Source: Micromussa lordhowensis (Eukaryota; Cnidaria; Anthozoa; Scleractinia; Lobophylliidae). From it: a DNA stretch of 64,000 bases. Below are positions 32,800-43,428 of the stretch, one piece after another. The notes under the pieces are model-generated. The model was not told where the DNA came from. It saw only the letters and a list, made by a program, of their open reading frames with translations, and searched no databases. The position numbers were made by a program, and so were the translations under genes. The DNA lies in the NCBI GenBank assembly GCA_964020085.1, contig OZ026606.1, positions 1,963,060 to 2,027,059 on the forward strand, given 5' to 3'. Position 1 is the stretch's first letter; the number at the start of each line of letters is the position of its first letter.

Positions 32800-33690
32800 A
32801 AGTGGCAAGTTTGATTGGTTGATTGGACTAGTGTGAATTATCAATTCAAATGTAAGTTTAATAACATTCACCTTTAATGCAAGGAGAAGCACCGTGAGAG
32901 GCGTAATGCCTGATAGAGCCTGGTGGAACTTGTCTTTCAACTTTCTAACCAGTTATGTTGCTCAATAAGAGAAAAAGCCAAGAAAATGCGATTACTTTTT
33001 TGGAACTCAAAATGAAAGCTATAAAGGTGTCTTGTTTTCTTGGGTAACAGCTGTACTTTGGCTCATGTTGATAATGTGTTTTTGTGTGCGTGGTGATAGG
33101 GGGAGGGGTCAGGTTCGCCACTTTTATCACTTAACTTAAAAATAAAGTTTGTAACTGAGATGCTGAACAAACCTTACAAACAGTCTAATGACGAGCTATA
33201 CCCAATGTCAACTGTAAAACGGTACTCCAAGTCAAAATGATCGCAAGAATTAGCGGGCTGTCTTTTTCCTTTATTTAGCTGCAGTGATCGGGACCTTGTA
33301 ATAATACTTACGTCGTTTTTCTTTTTTTTCCTCTAATTCGTTCCTTGTAATTCTTTTAATTTTAAAGCTACTTTACTAGCTGTACTAAAAGTACGAGCGC
33401 GTATTGTGTCAGGTGAAACGCTAAAAACATGATTGATTTAATGCATTACTTCCGTAAACTTTCAATTGTTGAATTTTTTTTGCTATGAGGATTCAGGTAA
33501 GGGCACGTAGCTTCACACATGGGAATCTAAAATTGGCGAATGCGTCCACGAGCATTCAAAAGCTGAATTTCATTCACACGAGTGCGTGAACGGTAGCATC
33601 CTGAATTACCACGAGAGAGGAAATGTATTGAGTTAACTGCCTCGTACCCAGTCGCGCTCTAGCGGATTTCGGAACGAGAGAAACTAGTAC
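32800..33690. other. Intergenic stretch, no gene seen
   Basis: AT-rich with short homopolymer runs. The last 90 bp before 33712 are GC-richer, with GAACGAGAGAAACTAGTACG. Confidence 0.4.
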
Positions 33691-33711
33691 GAGTGAAGCT
33701 CGCAAAGGATC

Positions 33712-34053
33712 ATGGGAAGGGTCAAGCGGAGAGCGCGCCTGGCAGATTCCCTTTTCAAAATGGCGGCAATTAATTTATTCAAAAATGCTGAAAGCGAAGA
33801 ACATGCCTTTGTACAACAACAAAGCACCAGAAAAGTACACCAAGCTGTTCTAAGAGAACGTATCCCCTGCCCACACATTTCCTGTGCTGAAAGCGATGTA
33901 TTCTACGAACCGGTCAACGGGATGTACCATCACTTTCGTGTTATTCATAACATTGCTTTTACAAAGAAGCATCTTCAAGAAAGCTACGCTTTGAGGAGAA
34001 GATTGCACGTCAACGAAACCCAATCAAACCTGCAGGATTTATTTACCTTCTAA
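33712..34053 (+). CDS. Possible small zinc-finger-like protein (113 aa), orphan
   Basis: Single open frame from an ATG to TAA. The N-terminus is basic (MGRVKRRARLADSLFK). Residues 52-79 contain a C-x4-C ... H-H-x4-H arrangement (PCPHISC, then MYHHFRVIH), which could fold as a C2H2 or BED-like zinc finger. The spacing is plausible but not a textbook match. I do not recognise the protein. It could be a short real gene, one exon of a larger gene or a transposon remnant, as transposases often carry such fingers. It has none of the FPDFF family motifs. Confidence 0.35.
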   Translation: MGRVKRRARLADSLFKMAAINLFKNAESEEHAFVQQQSTRKVHQAVLRERIPCPHISCAESDVFYEPVNGMYHHFRVIHNIAFTKKHLQESYALRRRLHVNETQSNLQDLFTF

Positions 34054-34289
34054 ATTAAGGTCGTGGAACGTAGTGTCAAGATCCTCTAAAGCATCCTCCA
34101 TCTCAACCCGTTATATGCGTGTCAAAAGGCCACAAAATCACATTGTTTGGGCATCAAAACAAAGAATATACAATTTCTGAGTATGGCAGAAGAAAAACAG
34201 GGAGTTTCACCTCGAAAAACTGACAGGGAAACGACTTTTTTATGATAAACCAGAAATCGGAAATCTCTGGCCAGAAATCGGAAAAGATC

Positions 34290-34425
34290 TGCCAGGCGTC
34301 TCAGTTTTCGGCTTGAGCCTGCCCATGATGCACTGCGACAAGGCTTGATCCTTCCCATGGTGCATTGTGCCTGGATTGCGGCGATTTGTCGTTTTCTGAC
34401 AAACAGAGACGCCTGGGGACGAGGC
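34290..34425. repeat. Possible fold-back segment
   Basis: GCCAGGCGTCTCAGTTTTC near the left and GAGACGCCTGGGG near the right are inverted, with CCCATGATGCACTGCGACAA and CCCATGGTGCATTGTGCC as internal repeats. The ORF at 34122-34472 runs through it and is not supported. Confidence 0.4.
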
Positions 34426-34429
34426 AGTT

Positions 34430-36540
34430 GAGTTAATGTCAGTGTCTCTGACGTTATTACGACATCATGCATTTTACCTTCCTCGTTTACCGGAGAGGAA
34501 ATATTGAATATTAGTAGCTAAATGTTCTAGCCTTTTTCTGTTTTTGCTTTGTCGATGTTGTCGTTTACGACCAATTAGCCAATTTTGTTAAGAAAATCTC
34601 ATGTCAGTTTAGTATTTCAGTAGGTGTTATATCATGCAGGCCATGCACCACTTTCAATTGGACGCTATTGTTGGCTGAGTTATATCTTTCCGGCTTGAGA
34701 TCATCGACAGCTGACATCTCCACAACAGTCCCCATTAGACTATTATTGTCGTGAACGGAAAGAATTCCATAAAACCGCGATTCCTTACAAAAGTCCATAT
34801 TTCCATTAATTTTGTTTACTTCTCTGATTTCAGTGATGACAAATTTCGCGGGATTTAAAAATTGGCTCTTGATTTTATCGACAACGGTTCATGTTATTAG
34901 GGATATTTTCACGAATTCTGGACAAACAATATCAAAACATCAGTTCTCTCATCTATTTGGGAAGAAAATTCGAAACCGTCCTGACAAGCAACTAGATTTT
35001 CTCAAGCTCCTAGCTCCTTTCTCCTCAAACCCTTAATTGTTTGGTAACAGGTAGAGTGAAGAAAAATCGTCAGCAAACATATTTAATTTGAATTTTCGTT
35101 GTTATGTTAGCTTATCTTCAAGCTGACTGTCAACCATTGCTGGTAACAAGGATAAGTTTTCAGTCGGGGCTCCGCCAATGATACGAGATCTGGACTTTTG
35201 GCTGGTAATAAACCCCTTGTGTGTTTTCCAAGAGCCACCATGTTGACCACGTGTTGAACCATACAGGCGAAAAAAAAAAACGATGATTATAATATAATGT
35301 AAAGCAGACTGAAAAACATTTTCGTTTATCACTGTTTAGTTGACCAATCGTCGTGCAGGAGCATTAGTATAAAATGTAAAATGGGAAAGCTCGCAAAACC
35401 GCATGAAAAACATAACTTATAGTCGATGACCTTGGAAAATGTAAGCGGCTTTCAAGTAGCACGTAATATTGCCTGCATACCAAAATGAAAGAATATTTAA
35501 TTTGTAGGTAAACATAAATCATGAAAACGAAATGCTTTTGAGATGTTTATTGAAAATTGATGGCTGACGTATAATTCAAACAAATTTATACCATTTTAGA
35601 AAGTGAAGGACTTCAGTTATAGTTATCAAAATTGGTTAGGCAAACTCTGAGAAATTAAAATGCCTTGTAATATTGATCAAATTAATTATTATGCTTATAT
35701 AAACGAAAGAGTTCAATACTTTTAAAAATTATTGAAGAGAATTAGGGGACTGTGGTGTCGATGGCTGGCTTATTTACAGAGCTCTGACAGTTGGCTCTTA
35801 TTTTATAGCTTCAGGCAGCTCGGCTTCCCGCCAAGATTATCTAATACACCTGCCCTCTCCTGCACTCGCATTGGACCGTTGAAACCTTATCTTGTCATTT
35901 TCCTTCTCAAATAACCGCAAATGTCGCCACGATATAATAGGGATAAAACCCATTTCGTTATCTTTTGAAACTTTTTGTCTTCACCATAACAAACGGAATG
36001 ACAGAAACGTTTCCCCTCCCCATCTGCCAATTTGGATTGAGGCCAAAATTAGATTTTTACTGTTAATAAAAAACTGGCCTTTGTTGCGAGACGCTTGGAT
36101 TCACCGATGCTGGTAAATTCATTTCAGAGGGCAAAACAATCTGGTCGTTTGCAAATCTCGAGGATTGAGACGTGACTGGCATGCAGTTATCTCGAAAAAG
36201 CCGAGAAACACGTTTAAGCGGAACCAATCATGGAAAACATCGCACTTCGAGTCGGCTGAACAACAAGTTGGCGGAAAGAGTTTATTTTTAAACACGTTCG
36301 ATACGTGGGTTGGTGGCGTAGTGTAAATTTCTACGAAGTGCTGAAGACACATATCTTGGCTAATTGAAGCGAGCTCGAAGACTGTTTCTCCGCATTTAAT
36401 AGACTGCATAGCCGTGGAAATTGTTCAACCGCAATTAACGGGCCTCATATTTTCTACCTGGTGAGTTTTGTTGTTCACCGCGTGTGCAGGCTGACTACAA
36501 TTCAAAAATTTTTGAAGCTCGCTCTCAACACTGAAATTAC
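34430..36540. other. Intergenic stretch, no gene supported
   Basis: No conserved ORF or repeat recognised. Confidence 0.4.
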
Positions 36541-36556
36541 AGAAGCGTTGAAGCAT

Positions 36557-36562
36557 TATAAG
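36557..36562 (+). promoter_or_regulatory. TATA-like box of the 36657 gene
   Basis: TATAAG, 95-100 bp before the ATG at 36657. An ATG at 36595 is followed directly by TAA and would be a minimal upstream ORF if transcribed. Confidence 0.4.
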
Positions 36563-36656
36563 AGAGAGAAAGTACTTCAAACGAGCGATCAAAATGTAAA
36601 CGGTGACTTTTTTATGTGCGATATATTCCTTGAAAAGGAAACGAACGCTGATAGAC

Positions 36657-37226
36657 ATGACTATTTATCGTCAGGAGGAAAGTCGAGGCGGCATAAGAAA
36701 CCCAAGAAGCGCAAAATTTCCCTCACTTTCAAGGGAGAGAAATTCTGTAAAAAGTTTGCCGCCAATTTACGAGATCGATGAAGATTACGAAGAGGTCGCC
36801 TTTTTAGATGCTAAAGCGGACAGCCGCAATCTTCTGGCTGGCAGATTAGGAAAAGTATGTCGTGAAAAGGATGGAAAATGTTTCCAAAAAAATACTAGTT
36901 TACATCACGGAGAACATTGGGAGGTCCACAGAAAGCGGAAACAACAACAGAAATATGGAGAGTTTCGTAATCTTGGTCGCAATTCATCTGTTCACGCCTC
37001 GCACGCTGAAGGAAACAATCAAACGTTGTTTCCAGATTTTTTTCCTCCAGGGATGCATGTTCACTGCGCACAAAACGCACTCCCAGAGGCAAGCAAAGGA
37101 CTGTACATGAAAATTGTGCAAGGTGACGCTGACATGGAGCACGAGAGAAACGTTTGCAAAACGAATAAGACAACGAGCAATAATTCTAGTAACAAGCAAC
37201 AGAATTGGATGCAGTTTTTTGGTTAG
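36657..37226 (+). CDS. FPDFF/WxxFG family protein, type E (189 aa)
   Basis: Longest of the WxxFG members, intronless, function unknown. I chose the ATG at 36657; the open frame extends to 36603 only through a GTG. Seen: Arg/Ser-rich N-terminus; SLPPIYE at 33-39 followed by acidic residues, matching HLPAISE and HLSTIVE of the 27502 and 15344 genes; a basic stretch HRKRKQQQK at 91-99; the core QTLFPDFFPPG at 122-132; a Lys/Asn/Ser-rich segment; and the C-terminus QNWMQFFG at 182-189, ending exactly at Gly as in the 15344 protein. AATAAA follows about 100 nt after the stop. It closes the cluster on the right. The overlapping ORFs at 36461-36781 and 36862-37110 are other-frame shadows. Confidence 0.82.
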   Translation: MTIYRQEESRGGIRNPRSAKFPSLSRERNSVKSLPPIYEIDEDYEEVAFLDAKADSRNLLAGRLGKVCREKDGKCFQKNTSLHHGEHWEVHRKRKQQQKYGEFRNLGRNSSVHASHAEGNNQTLFPDFFPPGMHVHCAQNALPEASKGLYMKIVQGDADMEHERNVCKTNKTTSNNSSNKQQNWMQFFG

Positions 37227-37324
37227 AAAAAAAAAGAAAGACCTTTCCAGGCATGGATTACTTATAGTTTTTGTAAGATGACTACTATTATTCCCCCTTT
37301 TTCAAAAAAGGTAGACCATTTAAG

Positions 37325-37330
37325 AATAAA
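37325..37330 (+). terminator. Polyadenylation signal of the 36657 gene
   Basis: AATAAA about 100 nt after the stop codon. Confidence 0.5.
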
Positions 37331-37647
37331 CGCAGACGACCCAGGGAAACAGAGTATGAAGCGAAGTTTGCTTACACTAGAGCAAATGTAAATAACGAGA
37401 AGAAAAAATCTTTTGAGTTTGCCGATGTTTCTACAGTCGCTTTTATTTGTAAATAGTTTCACATTTGAATAATAATGGAAATCGTTTGAGATTCTCTCTT
37501 GATATGTGTGTGAATCAGTGTTCTACCATCCATACAATTATAACAATCAGGTGAAGTCACAAATAGCCTTCTGTACAATCTGATGTTTATTCATAATATA
37601 TTTGTGACATCATAAAATGCGCACAGTTAAGTAAGTCTATGTTAATA

Positions 37648-37790
37648 GACCATTTTCGATATATTAAAATTCAGCTTGGCTGAGGCTTAGAGGACACAAA
37701 CAAAGGAAATCGAGTGACCATGTTTATTCATTTCTTTTGTTTGTGTTCTCTAGGCCTCACTATCAAGCTGAATTTCAATTTCTAAAATAA
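37648..37790. mobile_element. MITE-like element, copy 1
   Basis: Inverted halves: AAATTCAGCTTGGCTGAGGC ... GAGGACACAAACAAA, then TTTGTTTGTGTTCTC ... AAGCTGAATTTC. The left end TAGACCATTTTCGATATATT is shared with the related element at 55729-55880. Confidence 0.7.
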
Positions 37791-37914
37791 CTGAGCCACT
37801 ACCCGCGCTCTCATTGGTCGATAGGTGTGTTTAGATGAGAGTATGTAAACTGAACACGGTTGTGACGTTTTAGATTCGCGCGTATTTTTGAGAATTCTTT
37901 TATAAAAGTAATAG

Positions 37915-38085
37915 AGCACTTTTTCCGTGTTTACATAGCATCATCTAAACACTCGGAGGGTTGGAACAATTCTCGAAAGTTATGCATACCCGAGGCGTAG
38001 TCTAGGCTTTTCATAACTGTCTCGAATTCTCCCAGCTCTCCGGCCTCGTGTTTAGATGAGGCTGTATAAACACGGAAAAGTGCTC
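37915..38085. mobile_element. Fold-back element
   Basis: GAGCACTTTTTCCGTGTTTA with CATCTAAACAC on the left is inverted on the right as GTGTTTAGATG and TAAACACGGAAAAGTGCTC. The loop itself holds GGAACAATTCTCGAAAGTTA and its near-inverted TTTTCATAACTGTCTCGAA. Confidence 0.75.
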
Positions 38086-38212
38086 TTTTGCTTAAATATG
38101 GAAAGTGGCTAATTCAGGCTTAAAATAATCGTCAAACGCGGTAGGAGAGTCGCCAGACTATCGACACCTGCTCTTCCACGTGATGTTCTTTTTCTATGAA
38201 TAGTTGCCAGAA

Positions 38213-38300
38213 TGGTCTGCCCGCGGGTTTATGTCCCGCACGGTCAACTGTCTATCAGATGACACTGATACTGAAACTGTAACAAAAGAGTCTTTCGCAT
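38213..38300. repeat. Dispersed repeat related to 41610-41700
   Basis: Both contain AGAATGGTCT[GA]CCCG, GTCCCGCACGGTCA, then GATACTGAAACTGT or GATGCTGAAACTGT. Confidence 0.6.
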
Positions 38301-38769
38301 AACGTCACGGCTGTCGTATTGGTGTCCCAAGCCCATCCTGTGGGAGTTGAATTCTTTTTATGACATAGCTAGCAGAGCCGCGCAATCAAATTCAGTATAC
38401 GTAAGCGTGCTCAAAATCCCGATAGTGCACGCTGATAGCGTGAGCAAATCGCTTCGCCAGAATTTTTTTTTTCGCGCGAGCGGCCATTGTTAGCGCGGGG
38501 AAAAATGTTATATTTCGTGACAATATAATGGTACAAACAGAGACTCGGTCCACCAGTCCGAAACGAAGACAATTTTGCGACCTTTTCTCTTGGCTAGAGT
38601 TCTTAAATGAGGCAGAAAAAGAGAAAAACAACGGGAAAGGAGACTCGGTATCAGCGCCGTCGCGATTCGCTTCACAGTCGGGTGAAATGCAACAATCACT
38701 TCTTCTGATATTGTTGTCTGTTTTTCGCGTCGGATTTGAGGCATAATTCCACCGGCTATGTTATAAAAC

Positions 38770-38955
38770 AATTGGTTCATGCTTTTAGCTGTGCTCTATC
38801 GAGTTATGGAGCACGTGGGAAGTCTGGAGAGCACTCAAGAAGCTAGAGTTGCCCTCGGCTATCGCCTCCGGCAACTCTTACGCTTCTTTCGTGCTCTCCA
38901 AACTTCCCGCGTGCTCCATAACTCGATAGTGCACGCTAAAGCAAAAACCAATCGT
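38770..38955. mobile_element. Fold-back element (near-perfect palindrome)
   Basis: CTATCGAGTTATGGAGCACG ... CTGGAGAGCAC is inverted on the right as GTGCTCTCC ... CGTGCTCCATAACTCGATAG, with outer AATTGGTT and AACCAATC. Arms are about 80 bp. Confidence 0.8.
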
Positions 38956-39271
38956 TAATTTTTATGTAAATACTTTCTCTTGTTCTAATAAATTTGCACA
39001 GCTGTCGGCCGAGTTAGTGAAAACGCTCTACACTCATAGTAACCTCATATATTGTGGAGCATAAGTAAACCACGGCAACAAGAACGCCACCAAGAAATAT
39101 TAGCTCTCAAATAGGGTTTTTATGTCCTTCCTTGGATTACATCTGACGGACAAATTGTTCTTTGGGGTGTCTGGACGTCTGAAATGTTGGTTTCCTTCTC
39201 CCTCTTGTAAGCTTATCTTGCAACCTACTGCGTCATCCAAATAATATACTCGCTTTTTGCAACTCGAATTC

Positions 39272-39459
39272 AACTCGAGTCTTGCCTGCGTAGCAAGCGT
39301 TCCAGCCGAATGAAATCGGACCGTGCGAAAGAGCTTTTTCGCATTCGAGCCGCGCGAAAAGTGGGGCGAGAGCAAAAAGGTCGAAGGAGCGGGGTGGCGC
39401 GGCTCGAATGCGAAAAAGGTCCGATTACGGGAACGCTTGCTACGCAGGCAAACTCGAGT
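39272..39459. mobile_element. Fold-back element with GC-rich arms
   Basis: ACTCGAGTCTTGCCTGCGTA on the left is inverted as TACGCAGGCAAACTCGAGT on the right; inner arms TTTTTCGCATTCGAGCCGCG and CGCGGCTCGAATGCGAAAAA also match. The ORFs on both strands here (39270-39582) follow from the palindrome. Confidence 0.8.
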
Positions 39460-39704
39460 CCTATTTGCTGCATCCCAGCTCCCCCCCTTCCCTTATCCAC
39501 TCAACGCCCTTTAATCTTTGTTTTTTGTTCTTTGAGGCGTTCTGAGTGTCCTACCAGATGGTGTGTTGTTCATTGTGAATAGAAAGTGGCGGTCTATGAC
39601 GCTGATCCTACCATGTGGCATAAAAGTTTCGTGGGATCTAATTTTTCATCGATCCGTGAAAACAAACCCCAGCCCCCCGAAAATGTATAGATCGTTTTCA
39701 CGTG

Positions 39705-40250
39705 ACGTCATCACTTTCTAAAATCTAAAACTAAAGATCCACCAAAGTTTTCATCCTCATCAGGTATAAGAGGTGACATATTTATATCTGTTTACAACTT
39801 TACAGCTCAATAGCGTGTATCGTTTGGAAACTAGAGCATTTTGAATTTCCCTCTTATGGAGGTGCGTGACACAAGGCTACGATCAAATTTGTTGAAAATA
39901 TATACTTATCTCATGATTTTGAGCCCTGTTAGAATCTAGAGCATTAGGAAAAGTGCTTATGTAAATACTTGTTTTTCAGTACTAATCAGTCGCCTAGAAA
40001 GCCAAAGTAAGTTCCAGATGTTTACACTATTTTCCGGCCGCCATATTGCTGTACCATGGAGGTACACCAACATGGCGTTTTCATACTGGGCTCTGTAAAT
40101 TTCCGCGAAACATTTCGACGAATATCTGAAGTTTGGGGAAACGCACAGGGCTAAAACTTGGAGAAGTGTCTTATCTTTTTATCGTCTATAACATCACAAT
40201 TTCTTAGCTTTTTACACTGGATAGTTTTCGATTTATTTTTTTATTGCGTG
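39705..40250. repeat. Dispersed repeat of about 500 bp, inverted copy at 63060-63640
   Basis: CACGTGACGTCATCA, AAAACTAAAGA, ATCCTCATCAGG and, further on, CGGCCGCCATATTG and GTGTCTTATCTTTTTATCGT have counterparts on the opposite strand at 63060-63640. No coding frame is conserved. Confidence 0.7.
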
Positions 40251-40524
40251 ACAGTGAAAACGATCTATTCCTTTTTAATTTATTTACATTACTGAATTTC
40301 AATGAAGTTGGTTGCAACGACCATATGATATGGCTTCCGTTTTTGTTACTTTCAAGTACCGTGCATGAAATCCGCGAAAATTATTCCCAGGAGTCTGAAA
40401 TTCAAATTCGCGAAAATTTGTTCCCGCGAAACTCGAAAAAAACAACTTCCACGAAATTAAACTCCCGCGAAAATTTCATGCCACACGGTATCGACTTTGA
40501 TTCGATCTACGGAAAATTCAATAG

Positions 40525-40688
40525 GCCATATCCCTATTCTCGGAATTGACCTGGAACTAGTTTGAAACTGAGGCTAATGCGGGGAGTTCTTTCAAATGCA
40601 AATGTAATTAATCTCTTTTTAAGGATATTCTCCCGCATGAGCCTCCCTTGCAAGCTAGTTCCAGTCCAATACCGAGAATAGGAATATG
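40525..40688. mobile_element. MITE-like inverted repeat
   Basis: CCATATCCCTATTCTCGG ... CTGGAACTAG and the inverted CTAGTTCCAG ... CCGAGAATAGGAATATGG form arms of about 40 bp. Confidence 0.75.
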
Positions 40689-40984
40689 GAATATTAGCTA
40701 CCAGAAAAAATTCCAAGAGGAACTTGAAACATTTTATGACGGTCAAGACAGTGACGAGGAAGAAATTCCACCGCGCGTCAGTGCAGGCTATGAGTACAAA
40801 TATGGACAAGGAGTCAGATAATTAGACCACTCCTCCTAATCATAGTTACACCCCCAAAAAAACAATACAGCACCCTGACTTGGGTGCTACTATATTAAGG
40901 AAAAATACTTCTGACAACAAAAACCACGAATGCGAAGAAATTAACCGTATACGCATAAAGAAATCAAAAGCTAACTGAAATTTT

Positions 40985-41335
40985 GGAGACAAACGGGAAG
41001 TCAGAGAATCTTTAACATAGCCATCTTTGGCTCAAACGCTAGACCAGCCGCCGTGGCGTAAAAAGAGACGATCCGAAAAACCGGCATTAGCGGCAGCAGT
41101 AGCCCCGCCTCTCCAAAGACTGCGTTCCGATACGCGATATATCTGGTACAATGCCTCTAAAGGCCTCGATAACCAATTTTCTTAACCTGGTGTAGCCAAG
41201 ACCTCTGTCTCTAGCTTTATATCCATATTTAGTCTTAGTTAACTGGCAAAAAAGAGGACTGTCGTGACTAAGCTGAGCCTCATCGAGATAGCGATTCAAC
41301 ATCATTAACAGGACAGGTAGCTTTCCCTGAAACAC
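40985..41335 (-). pseudogene. Decayed tyrosine recombinase (DIRS/Crypton-type integrase) fragment
   Basis: The minus strand reads DEAQLSHDSPLFCQLTKTKY then GLGYTRLRKLVIEAFRGIVP, and after a frame shift near 41105 it continues QSLWRGGATAAANAGFSDRL, FLRHGGW and AKDGYVKDSL. This is the C-terminal catalytic part of a tyrosine recombinase of the kind carried by DIRS and Crypton elements: the HxLRxGG motif is seen as QSLWRGG, having lost the catalytic His and Arg, and the HxxW motif is kept as HGGW. The nucleophilic Tyr may be the one in KDGYVKDS. The frameshift and the lost residues show it is dead. Confidence 0.8.
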
Positions 41336-43110
41336 CTATAACAACCCATGCACCGCCCCTTTATTTATCGGTTTTACTAGATTCGATAATCAACTACAAC
41401 TTTTTACTATCGAGCTCAACATCGAGTAAATCGCTCCATAACTTATATAACCTATAGTGAAAATGAATGTGTATAGCAATTAAGTCTGCTGGGCATGACA
41501 ACGCAAAGCGACTTAACTGACTATCTGACTTGACACTTGCTATCTGACTTGACATTCTATTTCTAGGATTGCTTATGATATTGGTCCCACAAGTGTGTCA
41601 GTGAGTTGCTAGAATGGTCTACCCGTGGAGAATACGTCCCGCACGGTCACCTGTTACCGGAGTCTAGATGGCACCGATGCTGAAACTGTGGCACTATACT
41701 CAGTCTCTTCATGAGACATTAGGAGCTCCGGCTTCAAGGATTATAAAAGACTACACTATTCCCTGAGCAAGGTAAGTACAAATCTTTGTTATAGGCTATA
41801 GGAAATACTCTGGAACTATATAAAGGAAGACATTCAAGCATAGAGCTTGGAAAAGTTAACCCAGCAATCAGTAAAAACAATTGGTAAATCAAACTTCCAA
41901 ATTTCTACAAAAAGCCATCTACCGTCTACTTCTCTCGTACTTCCTGTAATTTTCAGACGAATATAACAGCAAGAGACGTATATCCTCTCACAGAAATCAT
42001 GACCAGCGCACTGACTGCTCGTGAGCGTGGTCAAAGCAAGTTTGACTACTTTGTTTGACTACTAGTTTATGAAACTCGATCATGTCTGGTCCTCGTCTGA
42101 CTACTTCTGACTTATGGATCGCTAAACGGGTAACTTTAAAACCACGTGGTTGACCCTGGTCTCTCTCTGAAAGGTTTCTCTGTTGATCAACCAAACACAA
42201 AACAAGTGTAAGATTTTTATTCTGCGCTGCTGTAACAAGAAGGTACCTAGCAGCAGACAAAGATGCTCCAATAATGGACAACAATCGACAACCAACCTTT
42301 CTGTCCGCTTTGGTCCTGGCTACTCGACCTCCTGAAGTTTAAGGTATATAAATTGAGTCAAGATGTTTTACAATTGATCACGCCGAATGCTCCTATTTAG
42401 ATATTGTTATCATGGTTCATTGTAAAGCAAAATGAAAAACAACTTTTGTCAGTTTCAAAGTGCAGTGCAGACGGCTGCTAAAGGTTTCAAACAGGAGGTT
42501 GGTTCCTGGCGACAGACAGACCTTGCTGGTATTGAGATTCGCGGAGTATTTTGAAACAGTGTGTTCGGGGTAGATACACCAGGTACTAGAAAGTTAAACG
42601 TGTCTTGCATGTCGTCCCTATTTGCGAAGCAACGGGAAACGGAGGTAAACTTCTAATCTAATGTTAGTCACTAAAATGTGTTATAAGAGATTTCTTAATT
42701 GTCTAACGTTATTCTTTTCCGAATCTGACATTATTCTTTTTCGCTCTAAAGAGAAAAAAGGAACGAAAAAGTAATTTGGGAAAGAAACCATTACAGCATT
42801 GCAGGGATGGAAGTGATTACAATTCAGAAAATTTGATTTTGTGACAGGATGCCAAGAAATCATGCAAGATGCCTTCGTGGGCAGTATTTGTTTCTTTTAC
42901 AGTTTACATTTCTTTGTTTGCATTATCGATTTTCGTGTCTATTCTTTCTGCTACAAGATAACTAGGGAGGTTTATAGCAAGTTCCCTACCATACTTATCA
43001 CAACACGATTATCAGACGGGAACTTTTCCCTTAACAAAAACAGCAACAAAAAACAACCAGTTTTAAGAAACAGCTATCGAAAAATATTAATGTTGCAGAA
43101 ATCCTTTTAC
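41336..43110. other. Downstream flank of TRAF-A, no MATH exon found
   Basis: After the coiled-coil exon of TRAF-A a further phase-2 exon is expected. I searched the minus strand by eye for MATH-domain patterns and found none. The ORF 41997-42284 (minus) shows no family pattern. A repeat copy lies at about 41610-41700. Confidence 0.4.
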
Positions 43111-43114
43111 GCAC

Positions 43115-43428
43115 CTGATTTTAAACCTTCCCATAATTCCTTTTGACTTTCTGGTAGGATACGGCAGCTCTCCCTCCATATCCTCGGATTTCAAATACAT
43201 GGTAAAGACAAGATGTTTCAGTTTGCCTATCTGTACTTGGTCGTTGGAAGCGGTAAATTGGACTTCTTCTAGCTGTCTTTGCAGCTGGTTCATTTCTCCG
43301 CTCTTCATGTCCAGTAATTTTCTAATGGCTTTATTCTCATTTTTCAACTCGATAAAACTTGACCACGTCTTGGCCAGGTGCTCCTTACTCGCGATCTCAA
43401 GATGGTTTTCTAAATTACTCCTTTTGTC
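43115..43428 (-). CDS. TRAF-A exon 7 (coiled coil)
   Basis: Acceptor TATAG, then DKRSNLENHLEIASKEHLAK and a heptad-rich segment including QLQRQLEEVQFTASNDQ. It ends FKI plus two bases before the donor AG|GTGCGT (phase 2). Reading through the donor meets a stop after nine codons. It is 314 nt against 530 nt for the homologous TRAF-B exon. Confidence 0.8.

Noticed and set aside
39270..39582. Several Arg-rich ORFs on both strands
   Set aside because: They come from the GC-rich fold-back element at 39272-39459.
41997..42284. 95-aa minus-strand ORF downstream of the TRAF-A coiled coil, considered as a MATH exon
   Set aside because: It lacks the MATH signatures and shows no fitting acceptor in phase.
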